From assembly GCA_000507305.1 (NCBI GenBank), contig DF239311.1:168996-232995 (forward strand): DNA of 64,000 bases, read 5' to 3'. The position numbers and the translations under genes are program-made. This DNA is from Breviolum minutum Mf 1.05b.01. Its lineage: Eukaryota > Sar > Dinophyceae > Suessiales > Symbiodiniaceae. Shown piece after piece: positions 41,201 through 51,157 of this stretch (positions are counted from its first letter, which is position 1; the number at the start of each line of letters is the position of its first letter). Under the pieces are notes generated by a model. The model did not search any database. It saw only the letters and a program-made list of their open reading frames with translations, and had not been told where the DNA came from.

Positions 41201-41311
41201 TACATCCTCGAAAATTAACATGAAACCTGAAAAGAATGGTTTCCGAAGCCGGAATCTCCTATTCCTTTCGATGCCATTTTCAGGAAAACCATGTTAAACT
41301 TTGGGAGTGTA
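41201..41311. mobile_element. IR-B element
   Basis: TACATCCTCGAAAATTAACATG at the left, CCATGTTAAACTTTGGGAGTGTA at the right. Interior ACCTGAAAAGAATGG. Confidence 0.88.
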
Positions 41312-41406
41312 TATCTCAAGAAAGGCCAGGAAGTTGGAGGTTCAAATTTTCCTCAAAATATGTTTTTTTGTTTTGGGGGGATCCAGCATTTTGGAGATTC
41401 TTATAG

Positions 41407-41489
41407 CTCAACCCGTTGAATCGTGAAAGCGCCCAAAGATTCGAAATGGTTGAGGTCAGGCATGTCAGGCTTAGGCGAAGAGATGAGGA
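41407..41489 (+). CDS. Exon, basic
   Basis: Acceptor ATTCTTATAG| in phase 0. Reads LNPLNRESAQRFEMVEVRHV then RLRRRDEDSEGS. The 3' site is unclear: TCAGAAG|GCTCAT would be a GC donor. Confidence 0.65.
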
Positions 41490-41714
41490 CTCAGAAGGCT
41501 CATAGTTACAGATATTTAATGGTGTTTATTTTACATTTGGTTGAAAAAATGGTGAATCCAAGCATGGTTTGGCTCAAAATCCTCTTCCTCTTCACCCCAG
41601 AAGGTATAATAGTATTTGCCATCTCTCACCCAACAAAAGGCCAATTCCAATAGTTGATGTTCCAAAAGTTGATTTTCCAACACATATTTTCATCGTTGAT
41701 TTTCCACCATCTTT

Positions 41715-41855
41715 GCCACTTCTCATCGCAATTTGATGCCATCAGGAGATACCCTTGTCGGAGGAGTCCTTTCGGAAGTTCTGTCAGGCTGGTGGACTTT
41801 GTACCCGAACAAAAAAAGGGGGACGTTGAGTCCAAAAGTCGTTGCCACTGGCGAA
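41715..41855 (+). CDS. Possible exon, frame ambiguous
   Basis: Two frames are open (FDAIRRYPCRRSPFGSSVRL and NLMPSGDTLVGGVLSEVLSG). Locally GC-rich. Splice sites unresolved. Confidence 0.45.
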
Positions 41856-41961
41856 GTTGAGTGCAAGTTCTGCAAAGTTTAGGATGTTCCAGCCAGCTAT
41901 TTTAGCTTGCAGGAGTGTTTTCATCGAGAAATATACATAGCATTAGATTCAGTTCTTGCAG

Positions 41962-42121
41962 AAATGATGCCCTTTTAGAGTGGGTGCCCAATCCTACTAG
42001 CCGAGACATGGGACTCAACCCGAGCCCACATCGGCTGCCTTGTGGTTGGCTTAACATAGCCCATCCCATCCCATGCCATGCATGTATGGAATGGAAGAAA
42101 ACCCATGGACACCAGGAATGG
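41962..42121 (+). CDS. Possible exon, unknown
   Basis: Acceptor CAGTTCTTGCAG|, donor GGAATGG|GTGAAA. Reads NDALLEWVPNPTSRDMGLNP then LNIAHPIPCHACMEWKKTHG. A 133-codon minus-strand frame overlaps and is judged a shadow. Confidence 0.58.
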
Positions 42122-42434
42122 GTGAAAGATTGAGAAGTTTCAGATCTAGTAGGTAGTTGAACAAACAAGAGTGGACCCAGAATTCGAAGTAGAAAAGGCC
42201 TAACCCCATAGCACAAGGCTTTAAAGATTCGAGTACTGACCAGATAGCGAGGCGTCCGGCTACCAAAGTGGCCATTTTCTGCCACTTTTGGTGTGTTTTT
42301 CACACTAAGCTATCCTCAGCCCATTCCTCAAGGCAGATCCATTGTAGTCACTGTAGTCTATGACTTCGGACCATCACCAACATGTTTGACTCTAAGTAAG
42401 GAAATCCCCATCCCCCTGAAACGGCCATATACAG

Positions 42435-42534
42435 CTTAGTCGGCTTGGGCTACTTGAAATTGCTCCAAGCCAGGCCTTCCTATGTTCCCAGCTGTCCGCT
42501 GAAGCCAAAGTGGCTGCTTTGAGACCTGTGCCTG
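42435..42534 (+). CDS. LRR exon
   Basis: Acceptor GCCATATACAG| in phase 0, donor GTGCCTG|GTTTCG. Reads LSRLGLLEIAPSQAFLCSQL then SAEAKVAALRPVP. RLGLLEIA followed by LCSQLSAEAKVAAL fits an RNI-type LRR strand and helix. Confidence 0.84.
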
Positions 42535-43516
42535 GTTTCGACATAAAACTTTAATCAGGTACAAACATCAACTGGTGAATTTCAACAACTCCATAGTGAT
42601 CACACATCTTAGGTCTTCTTTTTTCACCTTTTCTGAAACAATACACTTCCAATCTCCAGGGTGTTTTCTTGTTGGGTTTCGAGGTTTCTCACCACTTCAG
42701 CTTCACGGCATTTCAGCTGCGCAGTTTGTGCTTTCTGACTGCTTCAGCGAAAGCTCGTGGGGAACTTTTTGAACTTTTTCTCTTGAGGACTGGGATTTGA
42801 TGTGTCTGACATGAGGATTGGTTGCAGGATCATCCCAGGACTTGTAAGTGGTTGCTACAACCCTATTTATAAGCCATTTATGCCATTTGGAAGGGGAATC
42901 AAGCCAGTTAGGGGCCTTATTACCCATAGTTGGTAACTAGTTTCTAAGTGGGATGATCTTCCAAGTACTGGGGGACTTAAGACAATTCGAACACGAAGTA
43001 GTACAATCACTTGAAGCAAGATGATACCAATAGACTTCAGTAAAATTAACAACAGTGCCTAATAAGTTTGGAAATATAAGTTTTAGGCAGATCCATCTAC
43101 TGTAAACATTGGTACCATCAAGATATGCACCAGATTTGTCCGGACACCAAATGAAAACTCCTCTTGGTGGGTTCGAAGGCCTAGGCTTCCAGCACTTTGC
43201 AGCTTCCACCGAGTAATAGTGATGAAGATCATATTTTCCCTGCCGTTATCAAAATCATTGTGAATCATACGGTGCATTTTGTTTTGTAAGGATTGATGCT
43301 CAAACACTGATGTTTTATGATGTTTTCACTTTCTTATCATGTTCATTATCTTTCATCGTGATCTATATTGATTTACAGCAATATATGTGTCCCGTATATC
43401 CAAGTCAGACTAGTACAAGGACAGCTTTCAAGCTTCTTATTTCAAAAAAAAATCGCCACACATGTGCAGACAACCACACGATGATTCCTTTTTTGATCGC
43501 CCATATCGCCTCACAG
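42535..43516. other. Long intron
   Basis: No exon or element supported. Confidence 0.4.
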
Positions 43517-43588
43517 CAGGGTAATCGACATCGAGAATTTGAAGCTCGTGTTGGATACGTTGGACCCCGGCCATCGACACCCATGGAG
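43517..43588 (+). CDS. LRR exon
   Basis: Acceptor ATCGCCTCACAG|, consensus donor CATGGAG|GTAAGA. Reads RVIDIENLKLVLDTLDPGHR then HPW, phase 2 at the end. It joins in frame to 43654 through a 65-base intron. Confidence 0.9.
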
Positions 43589-43653
43589 GTAAGATCCCGG
43601 CAATGCAATTTCGTGTGTGTACCTGGGGAAGAATGGTGCCCAAAGATACTTAG

Positions 43654-43807
43654 GTCTAACAAGCAGACCTTTCTCAAACTCATAAGCCTCCTGAAAATAA
43701 TTGAGGAACAATTGTTAATTGCAAGACTGCTTATGTTTTCGAAAGGCATGTTTTCATGGGCAAACCTGTGCAAATTGGAGTGGGCCAGCCAACCGAAAAT
43801 CCCAATG
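43654..43807 (+). CDS. LRR exon
   Basis: Acceptor AGATACTTAG|G. Joined to the previous exon it reads SNKQTFLKLISLLKIIEEQL then LIARLLMFSKGMFSWANLCK and LEWASQ. Strongly LRR-like. Donor CCCAATG|GTTTAG is likely but not certain. Confidence 0.87.
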
Positions 43808-43843
43808 GTTTAGGATACCAATTAGGAAAATCTCCCCCCAAAG

Positions 43844-43977
43844 GTCTGAAGATTCATCTTTGGGTATCGTATCATCATTTTCTCAGACAAAGTCTAGTGA
43901 TAGTCATAGCCTCCCTTAGAAATTGTGATGTCTTGCAAATGGGGCTTCCATTGTGGATGCCATTTCAATGTTGATTT
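43844..43977 (+). CDS. LRR-like exon
   Basis: Frame GLKIHLWVSYHHFLRQSLVI then VIASLRNCDVLQMGLPLW. The phase does not match the preceding donor, so a boundary nearby is wrong or another exon intervenes. Confidence 0.62.
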
Positions 43978-44191
43978 ATTGGGGATATATCCTAAATTGA
44001 CGAGCCTATTCTTGGGATGTTTTGATACCACCAGGTGTGTATACAGAGGTCTTTACAAAATCTGTTGGGGACACGAAGAAGCCCAATGTTTTATAATTTT
44101 GCAGAGACTTGTATAGTATATCATTTCTCAGTGGGCAAATCTTGTTGCTGTTACAAGTTATCCAACAACAAGCAAAACAAGCAACAAACAC

Positions 44192-44267
44192 ATGCCCACT
44201 TTCTGGATGGGCGGAAAAAGGGGGAAAATGAGGAAACCTTCCCTTCAATCCTTGGAAACTTGCCAGG
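44192..44267 (+). CDS. Possible LRR-like exon
   Basis: Frame MGGKRGKMRKPSLQSLETCQ ends at TTGCCAG|GTTGAA. A second frame is open. Acceptor unresolved. Confidence 0.48.
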
Positions 44268-44673
44268 TTGAATCAGTGCTTCACTTTTCCATATATCCAG
44301 CCGGAGGAGGGGGGATCAAACGGAAAAACCGGGTCCAGCAGCAGAGGATGCCGAATTTTCCGAAGAATCAGGCATGAATCGATATGATTGAAACTTCCTG
44401 AAACTTTTCGTCATTTTTTGTTGGGATTTGTACTTTGTTTTTTGCTTAGGAGTTTTGTTGCCGGCTGGTGAAATAGCAATCATGTGAAGCTGAAATACGC
44501 TTGATGAACGAAGATCTTGTATCAAATCCTTGACATGATACCTTTCTTTTCAGCATTTGCTTTGCACGATGTTTGTCCCTCAACAAAAATAGACGGCATT
44601 TAAAAAGGACAGAAGTAGGTTTCTTATCTTCGATTCAGAATGGGATCCTTGATGAGAAAAATCACCAACATAG

Positions 44674-44770
44674 GACTATGAATTTGAGCTGAATTTGAAA
44701 TTTGCTGACCATCGACTGGCCTCTTTGGTGGCACCTTGGCAACTAAAAACAAGAATCGATGATTCGCTAT
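44674..44770 (+). CDS. LRR exon
   Basis: Acceptor CACCAACATAG|G in phase 0. Reads DYEFELNLKFADHRLASLVA then PWQLKTRIDDSL. FELNLKFADHRLASL is a clear LRR. No GT donor before the TGA; TGAAG|GCGCTT is a possible GC donor. Confidence 0.83.
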
Positions 44771-44999
44771 GAAGGCGCTTTTTTTTGTATGCGAAAAAAA
44801 ATCCAACAAAGTCACTGGGAAAGAACGTCAACGTGACGAGCTCCAAGAAAACATCCTTGAAAAACAATAGGACCACTCCGAAGATGTTGAATTTTCCCAC
44901 CCTTTTGACACCCAACTGGACCTGTCTTTAATGGATATTAATGGATATTCTAATAGTCGATAGATTGTGGCGATTCGCAAAAGTAGTTTTCTGTTTGTG

Positions 45000-45098
45000 T
45001 ACTAACCGCGAAAATCAATGGTTGGCTCAGATGAAGGTCCTTTTGTTGCAAAATAGGCCTATTTTCAGAGGCTGTATGTTAGTTTCAGGGAGTGTAAG
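45000..45098. mobile_element. IR-A element, left end decayed
   Basis: Right end GTATGTTAGTTTCAGGGAG and interior GGTTGGCTCAGATGAAGGTCC then CCTATTTTCAGAGGC. The left end is worn (TGTACTAACCGCGAAAATC). Confidence 0.7.
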
Positions 45099-45144
45099 GG
45101 TTTTTTTCATCGATACACCAACCCCTATGCGGCTGCATGTGCAG

Positions 45145-45224
45145 TTCACCTGTGACACGCCGGCGAATGTGAACATACATGCCGAGCTGGAAATATTTTT
45201 AAATCCTCCCTGTGTCAATCCGAA
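45145..45224 (+). CDS. Exon, beta-rich
   Basis: Acceptor TGCATGTGCAG|, donor AATCCGAA|GTACAT. The only open frame is FTCDTPANVNIHAELEIFLN then PPCVNP. Alternating hydrophobics (NVNIHAELEIFL) suggest a beta-strand domain. Confidence 0.72.
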
Positions 45225-45310
45225 GTACATCTACAACTATAACTCATAATGGTCAAATGTGTTGTTTCCAGTGGGGAAATCTGGAGAGTATCTTAATGTG
45301 CCTTTCCCCT

Positions 45311-45420
45311 GCAGAGTGGACCCCTATTAGTTACAAATGGAGTTGTGGGGCCCCTATAAAGGGCCGAAAAATAAATTGGTAACTGGGGTGAAATATTCAC
45401 CCCTACAAGTGGAGTTGTAA
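45311..45420. mobile_element. IR-F-related element
   Basis: GTGGACCCCTATTAGTTAC and GTGGAGTTGTAAG with an inner GGGGCCCCTATAAAGGGCC. Loosely related to 14660-14772. Confidence 0.5.
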
Positions 45421-45723
45421 GCCTACTCAAAAAACCGGATCTGCGTCCCACTTCGTGAAGCCCGTTTTTTTTGGTCCCGCTTGAGGTTTTCAAATTATGC
45501 GAAGTGGAGGGTTGGAGCAGTGTACAGGACCAACTTTTTTTTTCAGCTGCGGGGGTGCGGGGGTTGAAAAGGGAGAGATGGCTATAAACAAAATCTTGAT
45601 CCTGAATTCACATTTTCAATAAAGACTGGTTGTCCTATCAACCCATCATCTATACTCTATATACACATGTGTTTCTTTCCATTTCCATCAAAGGACAATT
45701 TCCTTATAGCAGGCCCCTTGTAG

Positions 45724-45818
45724 CCGGCCCCTTCCCTGGAGGATCCCAGCTTCAGCTCGAACGATCCAGCGGAGGAGGCCAATTTTTGGCGAAGCTCTCA
45801 CGAGGCTGGGAGTTACCG
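45724..45818 (+). CDS. Exon, acidic linker
   Basis: Acceptor GCCCCTTGTAG| in phase 0, donor GAGTTACCG|GTGGGT. Reads PAPSLEDPSFSSNDPAEEAN then FWRSSHEAGSY. Low complexity, acidic and serine-rich. Confidence 0.82.
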
Positions 45819-46044
45819 GTGGGTGTAAAAAAGGATAAAAAAAGGAGTGTGACATGAGAAATTTGGTGAAACAAAAACACTTTTGAATCGGTGGTTTTGA
45901 AAACAATGGAAATATAGGTGGGATAGGATTCAACTCAACAGTACTTATACTTCTAGAGGTCTCGTCACCACCGTTTTCAAGTCCTGAATCCATGGGTAGC
46001 ATCCATACAGTACTGCTTGCATGACGCTTCGCACTTTCCTTTAG

Positions 46045-46127
46045 GTACCGCAAATGTTGGTGATGCTATGATGCACCTTTGTGGTCGAAGATTCATGTTT
46101 CATGTGGCAAGATGCTTGAAAGTCATG
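46045..46127 (+). CDS. Exon, LRR-like
   Basis: Strong acceptor CACTTTCCTTTAG|G, donor AAAGTCATG|GTACAT. Reads TANVGDAMMHLCGRRFMFHV then ARCLKVM. Confidence 0.74.
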
Positions 46128-46259
46128 GTACATTTGTACCCTTTGAATCCCTTTCATGATTCAGAATATGATTGTGTTCACCCCGCTAGCAATCACGAGC
46201 GGCCTTAGGCCGTGATGTTTGTTTGTTGATGTTCGTTGTTCTTGAGAGTTGTGCGTGCG

Positions 46260-46387
46260 TACCCTCCCTGAAACTAACAGCAAAAGCACCTGAAAAATTG
46301 ATGGGTTGGGAAGATGTCATGAATTTCCTGGTTGAAATAGTTGCCTTTTAGGTGCTATGTATTGCTTTGTTAGTTTCAGGGAGGGTA
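46260..46387. mobile_element. IR-A element with perfect 20-base ends
   Basis: TACCCTCCCTGAAACTAACA and TGTTAGTTTCAGGGAGGGTA are exact reverse complements. The longest perfect TIR in the window and a good type copy. The preceding G makes GTACCC, a possible donor. Confidence 0.95.
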
Positions 46388-46548
46388 ACCTCAGTACATT
46401 CCTCCCAGTCGAAACTTCCTGGGCCGCCAGGCAAGCTTAGACAATATGTCTCAGTCCCTTGGCCTTCACTGGCTTCACTTGGATGGTGGGGGGGTTTATG
46501 ACCTACCTTGGGGCCCTTGGAAGATTGCATAGTTTTATATCGTCTATT

Positions 46549-46632
46549 ATCCTGCAGGAAACGGATACATATCCCACCTATCATCTTCAAAAATGCCTTG
46601 GGATGGGATATGTTATCCCTTCCCAAAAGGGT
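46549..46632. mobile_element. IR-E element
   Basis: Left CCTGCAGGAAACGGATACATATCCC, right GGGATATGTTATCCCTTCCC. Interior CATCTTCAAAAATGC. Confidence 0.7.
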
Positions 46633-46802
46633 AAGTAGAAAAAATTGAGAGGATTGTTGCTCTCCAGATCCTTTTTTGCTCATGTCAAACTCAAAAAAAA
46701 GGCAAAACTTTCACAGCACTTTACGTTCGTTCTTCACTGCAGCCTCACAAAAACCAAAATTCAGCGATTCTTCCGACACGTTGCAACTGTTTTTTTCGTA
46801 AG

Positions 46803-46858
46803 GCATGGAATCTTCAAAGGCACTGGTGGATGGATTCAGGGATTTGGTAGGGATTATG
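46803..46858 (+). CDS. Short exon, helical
   Basis: Acceptor TTTTTTCGTAAG|G, strong donor GGATTATG|GTGAGC. Reads MESSKALVDGFRDLVGIM. The methionine is probably internal. Confidence 0.75.
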
Positions 46859-47330
46859 GTGAGCATTTACCAGTACGGGATGCTTAAGCGTGGCCTAAAA
46901 TTGATGCGTAGTACATGGTTGACTTTTTGTGATGGCGAATTTGATTCTTTTTGTGATTTCATTTTTTTGAATCTGGAAAATTTTCGATGTCAAGAGGCGA
47001 TGATCACATGTGACTGCTGATTTTTGCGTACCCTTCACACGCCCGCAAAACTGCCAACGTTTCTGCGGTGCTTCTAAATTCTGCAAGTTGGTGATGAAAA
47101 AACTTCCAGCATTAAAAAAATTGGGGGATTCTACCCGAAGCCAGCCCTCGGCCACTGTGAAATATGACCATTCGTCGGAAGCAGCTTTTCCAAGCCACAT
47201 TGGGAAAAAAAGGTAGCCAGTTTCCACATAGCAAATTTCCACACACCTCAAAATAGGGAAAAGGATGGTTCTAGGGGTTCTCATGTTCCATTCATGTTCC
47301 TTATTTTTCCTCCCCCAACCCCAATAAAAG

Positions 47331-47488
47331 CAAAACAACTTTGTCCACCTGGGGGCTCCTTCGTGGTGTCGGTCATTCTGGCAGGAAAATACCTGGGATT
47401 TTTATCTGGCACTGGAAATCTTAAGTGTCGACGTCAACTTTTAGAGCAATTTGGATTTTGGCACTTCGATGGCAAGGGTATGGCAGAG
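47331..47488 (+). CDS. Exon ending in an LRR-like segment
   Basis: Donor TGGCAGAG|GTACCC. The only open frame reads QLCPPGGSFVVSVILAGKYL then GTGNLKCRRQLLEQFGFWHF. The donor GT is the first base pair of an IR-A-like element that follows. Confidence 0.83.
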
Positions 47489-47597
47489 GTACCCCCTGAA
47501 GTTTACCAGCCTGGCCCCTGAAAAACCAGCAAAAGGAAAGCCTTGTCTTCCAACCATCATTTTTCAGTGGCGACATGTTGAACTTCGATCATGTATC
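47489..47597 (+). mobile_element. IR-A-like element at a splice donor
   Basis: GTACCCCCTGAAGTTTACC at the left, then CCTGAAAAACC, CTTCCAACCATC, TTTTCAGTGGCGACATGTTG and GAACTTCGAT. It begins exactly at the exon end and provides GTACCC. Confidence 0.65.
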
Positions 47598-47599
47598 AA

Positions 47600-48011
47600 A
47601 TAGAAGGGGGGATACAGAAGGGGCTGGGTTTTTGTGGATGGCTGGTTTTTTCACACTACAGATTTGTGATTGATAGTTATTGGTACATACTACTTACTGT
47701 AGCACTTTGTTCAGGAACAGTAATTGAAGGTGGTTGAAGGCTGCAGCACCCTGTAGGTTTGAACAACTCACCTGGATCACCAATTTAGTTGACCAAAATC
47801 TTCCGTTTTAAACAACAACAACTATCCAAGGCTTACCAGCTTTTTGATAAGGTCTTGCCAAATGTTTGAAACCAAAAAAACCAGGTGACATTTTCAAACC
47901 TTTTTTTTTCTCGGTTTGCCACTAGTCACTTGGGCAACACCAATATCCATCCGGCCCCATCGTGGGTGACGTGACTCACTGAGGTCAGCTTCCAGCATCA
48001 CTGAAGATCAG
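47600..48011. other. Intron sequence
   Basis: No exon strongly supported. A short GC-rich patch at 47925-47965 could be part of an exon (TWATPISIRPHR). Confidence 0.4.
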
Positions 48012-48144
48012 GTTTGTTGGTGCACTCGTCCTGAAGCTCCCATTGAAATCATCCGACTTGTGCCTAGTCGGCCTGCCATTTTTTTGTTCGGATGGGGATT
48101 TAACGGATTCCTATCAACCAACCGCTATGGAAATGCTGTGGAAA
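48012..48144 (+). CDS. LRR exon
   Basis: Acceptor CTGAAGATCAG|G, donor CTGTGGAAA|GTAACA. Reads FVGALVLKLPLKSSDLCLVG, then LPFFCSDGDLTDSYQPTAME and MLWK. LVLKLPLKSSDLC is a strong LRR step. Confidence 0.89.
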
Positions 48145-48333
48145 GTAACAAGGGTATTGAACTCTGCTGATGTGACGTCAGATTCAACTATCATGATCAT
48201 TTTACATTGCGCTTAACCATGATTTGACTGCTCTTGATTTTGGAAGGGATGGCCACCAAGTTTTTTGCTACTACATAAAATGACGAAACGATGCCAAAAC
48301 ATCTAGTGTAACAGCCAGGGAGTCTAACCAAAT

Positions 48334-48587
48334 TTGAAAAATTCCAAGCTAACCTTAGCCAGAGTGGTTGCCCTTGTGTGCGTCAGCGGGTATTTTCTTA
48401 CCACTACCGGAGCGTCAAGTGAGACCCAGGTGCATTGGTTGATGCTTCGGTATACTGACGTGATCAAGGCTGGGGGCTGGGCGTTGCATTTCAGTGTTGG
48501 AAAAATGCTGGAATCCCGTTTGATACCGCCAATCGCAGTGGTACTTGTATTAGGGTTTTCTATTGAAGCATGTCATAGGTCATTACA
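48334..48587 (+). CDS. Exon, LRR-like, hydrophobic
   Basis: Strong donor CATTACA|GTGAGT. The only open frame reads VVALVCVSGYFLTTTGASSE, then VHWLMLRYTDVIKAGGWALH and KMLESRLIPPIAVVLVLGFS. The LRR fit is partial; the hydrophobic runs could also be membrane segments. The 5' end is approximate. Confidence 0.72.
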
Positions 48588-49070
48588 GTGAGTGCTTTGA
48601 AGTGTCGTTTGGCGTCTGCAATGGAAACTCCCAAGAAACAATATTGAAACACAACAAGAGACTGGCTTGAGCAGTGAGTTCATTCCTGCAATGATTGGGA
48701 CCTCACTGGACAATGTTCTTTGTAAATAAGGGCATCCTTCCAAAAAGGGTTTGACCCAAAAAAGATCAGCTATGTGAATTCTTGAAAAGAGGGGTGTGCA
48801 TCTCAAGAATGACAAAAACCCCTCCAACCCTTGTGTTTTTAGAGTACTAGTACGAGGTTCAAAAAAAAGGGAAGACGACTTGTCGAAGGTGCAGCTGTAA
48901 AACTGGATCCAAATTCTTCCATGTTGTTTATCATGGTAGCTAAGCCTTTGTTTGATGACAATAAATGATAAATCGCAACCCAAACAAAAGATGACATGTT
49001 AAAAAATATGCGATTCCCCCAAGAGAAATGGTTTGCCTTGGAAACAACTGTCATCTTCCACAACAAAAAG

Positions 49071-49166
49071 GACACGCTGCCAGCCCAGGCTTTTCCCCAG
49101 ATCCTGAAAAAGGTACCCGAGGGCCTTCAGACTGCAGGCCTTGAGCAACGTCGTTTCGGGGGACAG
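49071..49166 (+). CDS. Exon, helical segment
   Basis: Acceptor CAACAAAAAG|G, donor GGGGACAG|GTGGAA. Exactly 32 codons in phase 0/0. Reads DTLPAQAFPQILKKVPEGLQ then TAGLEQRRFGGQ. Same length and phase as 5113-5208, though the peptides are not evidently alike. Confidence 0.87.
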
Positions 49167-50029
49167 GTGGAAAAAACAAGTGCACAGGTGATAAAACCTA
49201 AGATAACAATAGAAATCCCCGATCCTCCACTAGGAAATACATGTTCAAAGGATTCATTTTTCGCATCTTGCCATGTTACGTCTTGCCAGAGTGTAGGCAC
49301 ATTTCCAACCTAACACCCACTCGGACATGAATGTCATGACCGCTCCCAGGTTAGGTTTTGTATCGGTTTGATAGTAGGTAGGCGACCTCATCCTGCTTGA
49401 GGAATAAAACATTCAAGTAGACTTTGCATGATTTTTTTCTTCATTTCCCCAAGCACCGAATTTTAACCACGACAGGGTACCATTCCTTTGAGCCTTTGAG
49501 GAAAGGGTAAATGTCAGATGAATGTCAGCACACCTGCTTGTTTTAGCTTGCAATTGGCATTCCTTTTGTTGGGTCTAACCTCTTATTAGACAGACAAGGT
49601 GTGACTAATCCGGGTTGATTTTATCAGACACAGTATGAAGTCTCATATTGACATATGTGTGCAAACACAATCCATGATTGTGATATTCTGGGTATCATTA
49701 GGTATCTATATATACATCAGTATCAGAGTACCACTACAACTGGGGACGGTAGTTCTAGTTCTATGTTGGATTGAGTGGCATCATTGAAGTGGAAGGATTT
49801 TATTTTTTGTCTATTTGATCTTTGTTTTATCGCCCAAGCAAGTCACTTGCTAGGTTGAGTTAACTCCATATATCCTCCATGGCGGTCATGTCTGTTCAAC
49901 CACTACTTTGATCTTTAGCCCCTGGAAAAGAAAGACTTAACAAAGTTTTCTGAGAGAACAAGAGTGTGACTAACGGTGAATGGATGTTACATACTTAGTA
50001 GCCCCTTTCTTCAACCCTTATTTCTGTAG
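49167..50029. other. Long intron
   Basis: No exon firmly supported. A mini-exon YHSFEPLRK before GAAAGG|GTAAAT (about 49508) is possible. Confidence 0.4.
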
Positions 50030-50132
50030 GGTTTTTCATCCAGGAAAAGGTTTTTAGTCTTGCTTTTGAGACACCAGGCTCGATGACTTTGGAAGAGTTC
50101 GACAAAGCCATGTGTGCTTTGAAGATCCAAAG
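50030..50132 (+). CDS. Exon with EF-hand-like helix
   Basis: Strong acceptor TTATTTCTGTAG|G, donor ATCCAAAG|GTCCCC. Reads FIQEKVFSLAFETPGSMTLE then EFDKAMCALKIQR. SMTLEEFDKAM resembles the exiting helix of an EF-hand, but the Asp calcium ligands are absent, so calcium binding is not supported. Confidence 0.79.
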
Positions 50133-50344
50133 GTCCCCCCCCACACTGTGCGGGTGAAAAGATGAGAAGACTTGGTGAGAGAGAATGGATTGAAATGGTG
50201 TCCTTTATGCGTTGTATAGGGATCTAAGAAGATGCTTTACTAACCATTGATCACAACCTTTGGGAGATTACAACGTTCCAAGATTGGACCGCGAAAACAT
50301 AGCCAAAAAGGGAGAAAATATGTTAACATGCTGTGGGATATTCC

Positions 50345-50448
50345 GATCTTTGCTTTTTGGTTCAACTCATCTCCAATGATGGGTTCTTGAAGTATCTCAG
50401 TATATCGTCTTCAAAGCATCCCCTTTGCGAACCGTCATTGAAGGAAGG
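50345..50448 (+). CDS. LRR exon
   Basis: Donor TTGAAGGAAGG|GTGGAA. Reads FLVQLISNDGFLKYLSISSS then KHPLCEPSLKE. NDGFLKYLSISSS is a canonical LRR. Acceptor not located. Confidence 0.76.
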
Positions 50449-50820
50449 GTGGAAGCCTCTCAATTTAACGGGGCACCTACCAGGAGCTTCCCTGAACAAT
50501 TCCTTTTCAAAGCCACCAATTCTCAGGTGTTTTTGCTCCATTCAGTGGGGAAGGGTACTTCAAAAAGTAGAGATAACATTCCGCATTGAGTTGGTAGACC
50601 TGATATGTTCTTCTTTTGGTAAAAAAGAGGATTATCTTCACCCAAGTATTCTTTTAATTATATTAGAATGTCTGTTGGGTTAAGACCATAATTTGAATGA
50701 TTAAGATTATTTTTACAATTATTCTTCTTCTGTATTCTTTATTGACTATGATTGGAGATATTGGAGTTTTTTTTCATGGCTATGCCATCACGCTTTTTTG
50801 TAAATGGCCATGTTTGACAG

Positions 50821-50905
50821 GCTGGATGAGTCTGGTGTGGCGGCTGCCTACCGCCACTTGCCAGAAGACCGTGTCAGGAGTCCAACCCCCACAACAAACA
50901 TTGAG
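50821..50905 (+). CDS. Exon, unknown
   Basis: Acceptor GTTTGACAG|G, donor CATTGAG|GTTGTT. Reads LDESGVAAAYRHLPEDRVRS then PTPTTNIE. A short helix followed by a Pro/Thr linker. LDESGVAAAYRHL could continue the EF-hand-like region of 50030-50132. Confidence 0.88.
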
Positions 50906-51054
50906 GTTGTTGATTATTCTTTTTGAATATGAGGGACCCTACCGTAGTAGTTAGCTGGTAGAAATGAAGACAAGGTGTTGGTAGCAACTGAGGGTAGGGT
51001 TTTTGGGGATTCTATTTCTTCCTGCCTTTTATTTGGTGCCTTTTCTTGCTCCAG

Positions 51055-51157
51055 CAGCGTTGGTAATATCCCTTACTTGTACCTCAAGGTGATCTTGCAG
51101 GATGCCAGTAAGTTCTCCAGCTTGAACAAAGTGAAACAGCTTAAGCTTTCCCCTTGA
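51055..51157 (+). CDS. LRR-like exon
   Basis: Acceptor CTTGCTCCAG|. Reads VGNIPYLYLKVILQDASKFS then SLNKVKQLKLSP and a TGA. A consensus donor (GATGCCA|GTAAGT) sits inside at 51108, so the coding part may end there. Confidence 0.6.

Noticed and set aside
41902-42303. 133-codon minus-strand open frame
   Set aside because: Low-complexity CATCCC/GGGATG repeats inflate it, and + splice signals bound an exon in the same place.
43925-44040. Possible IR-C relict
   Set aside because: A few IR-C-like words occur, but the same bases are better explained by the end of an LRR-like exon.
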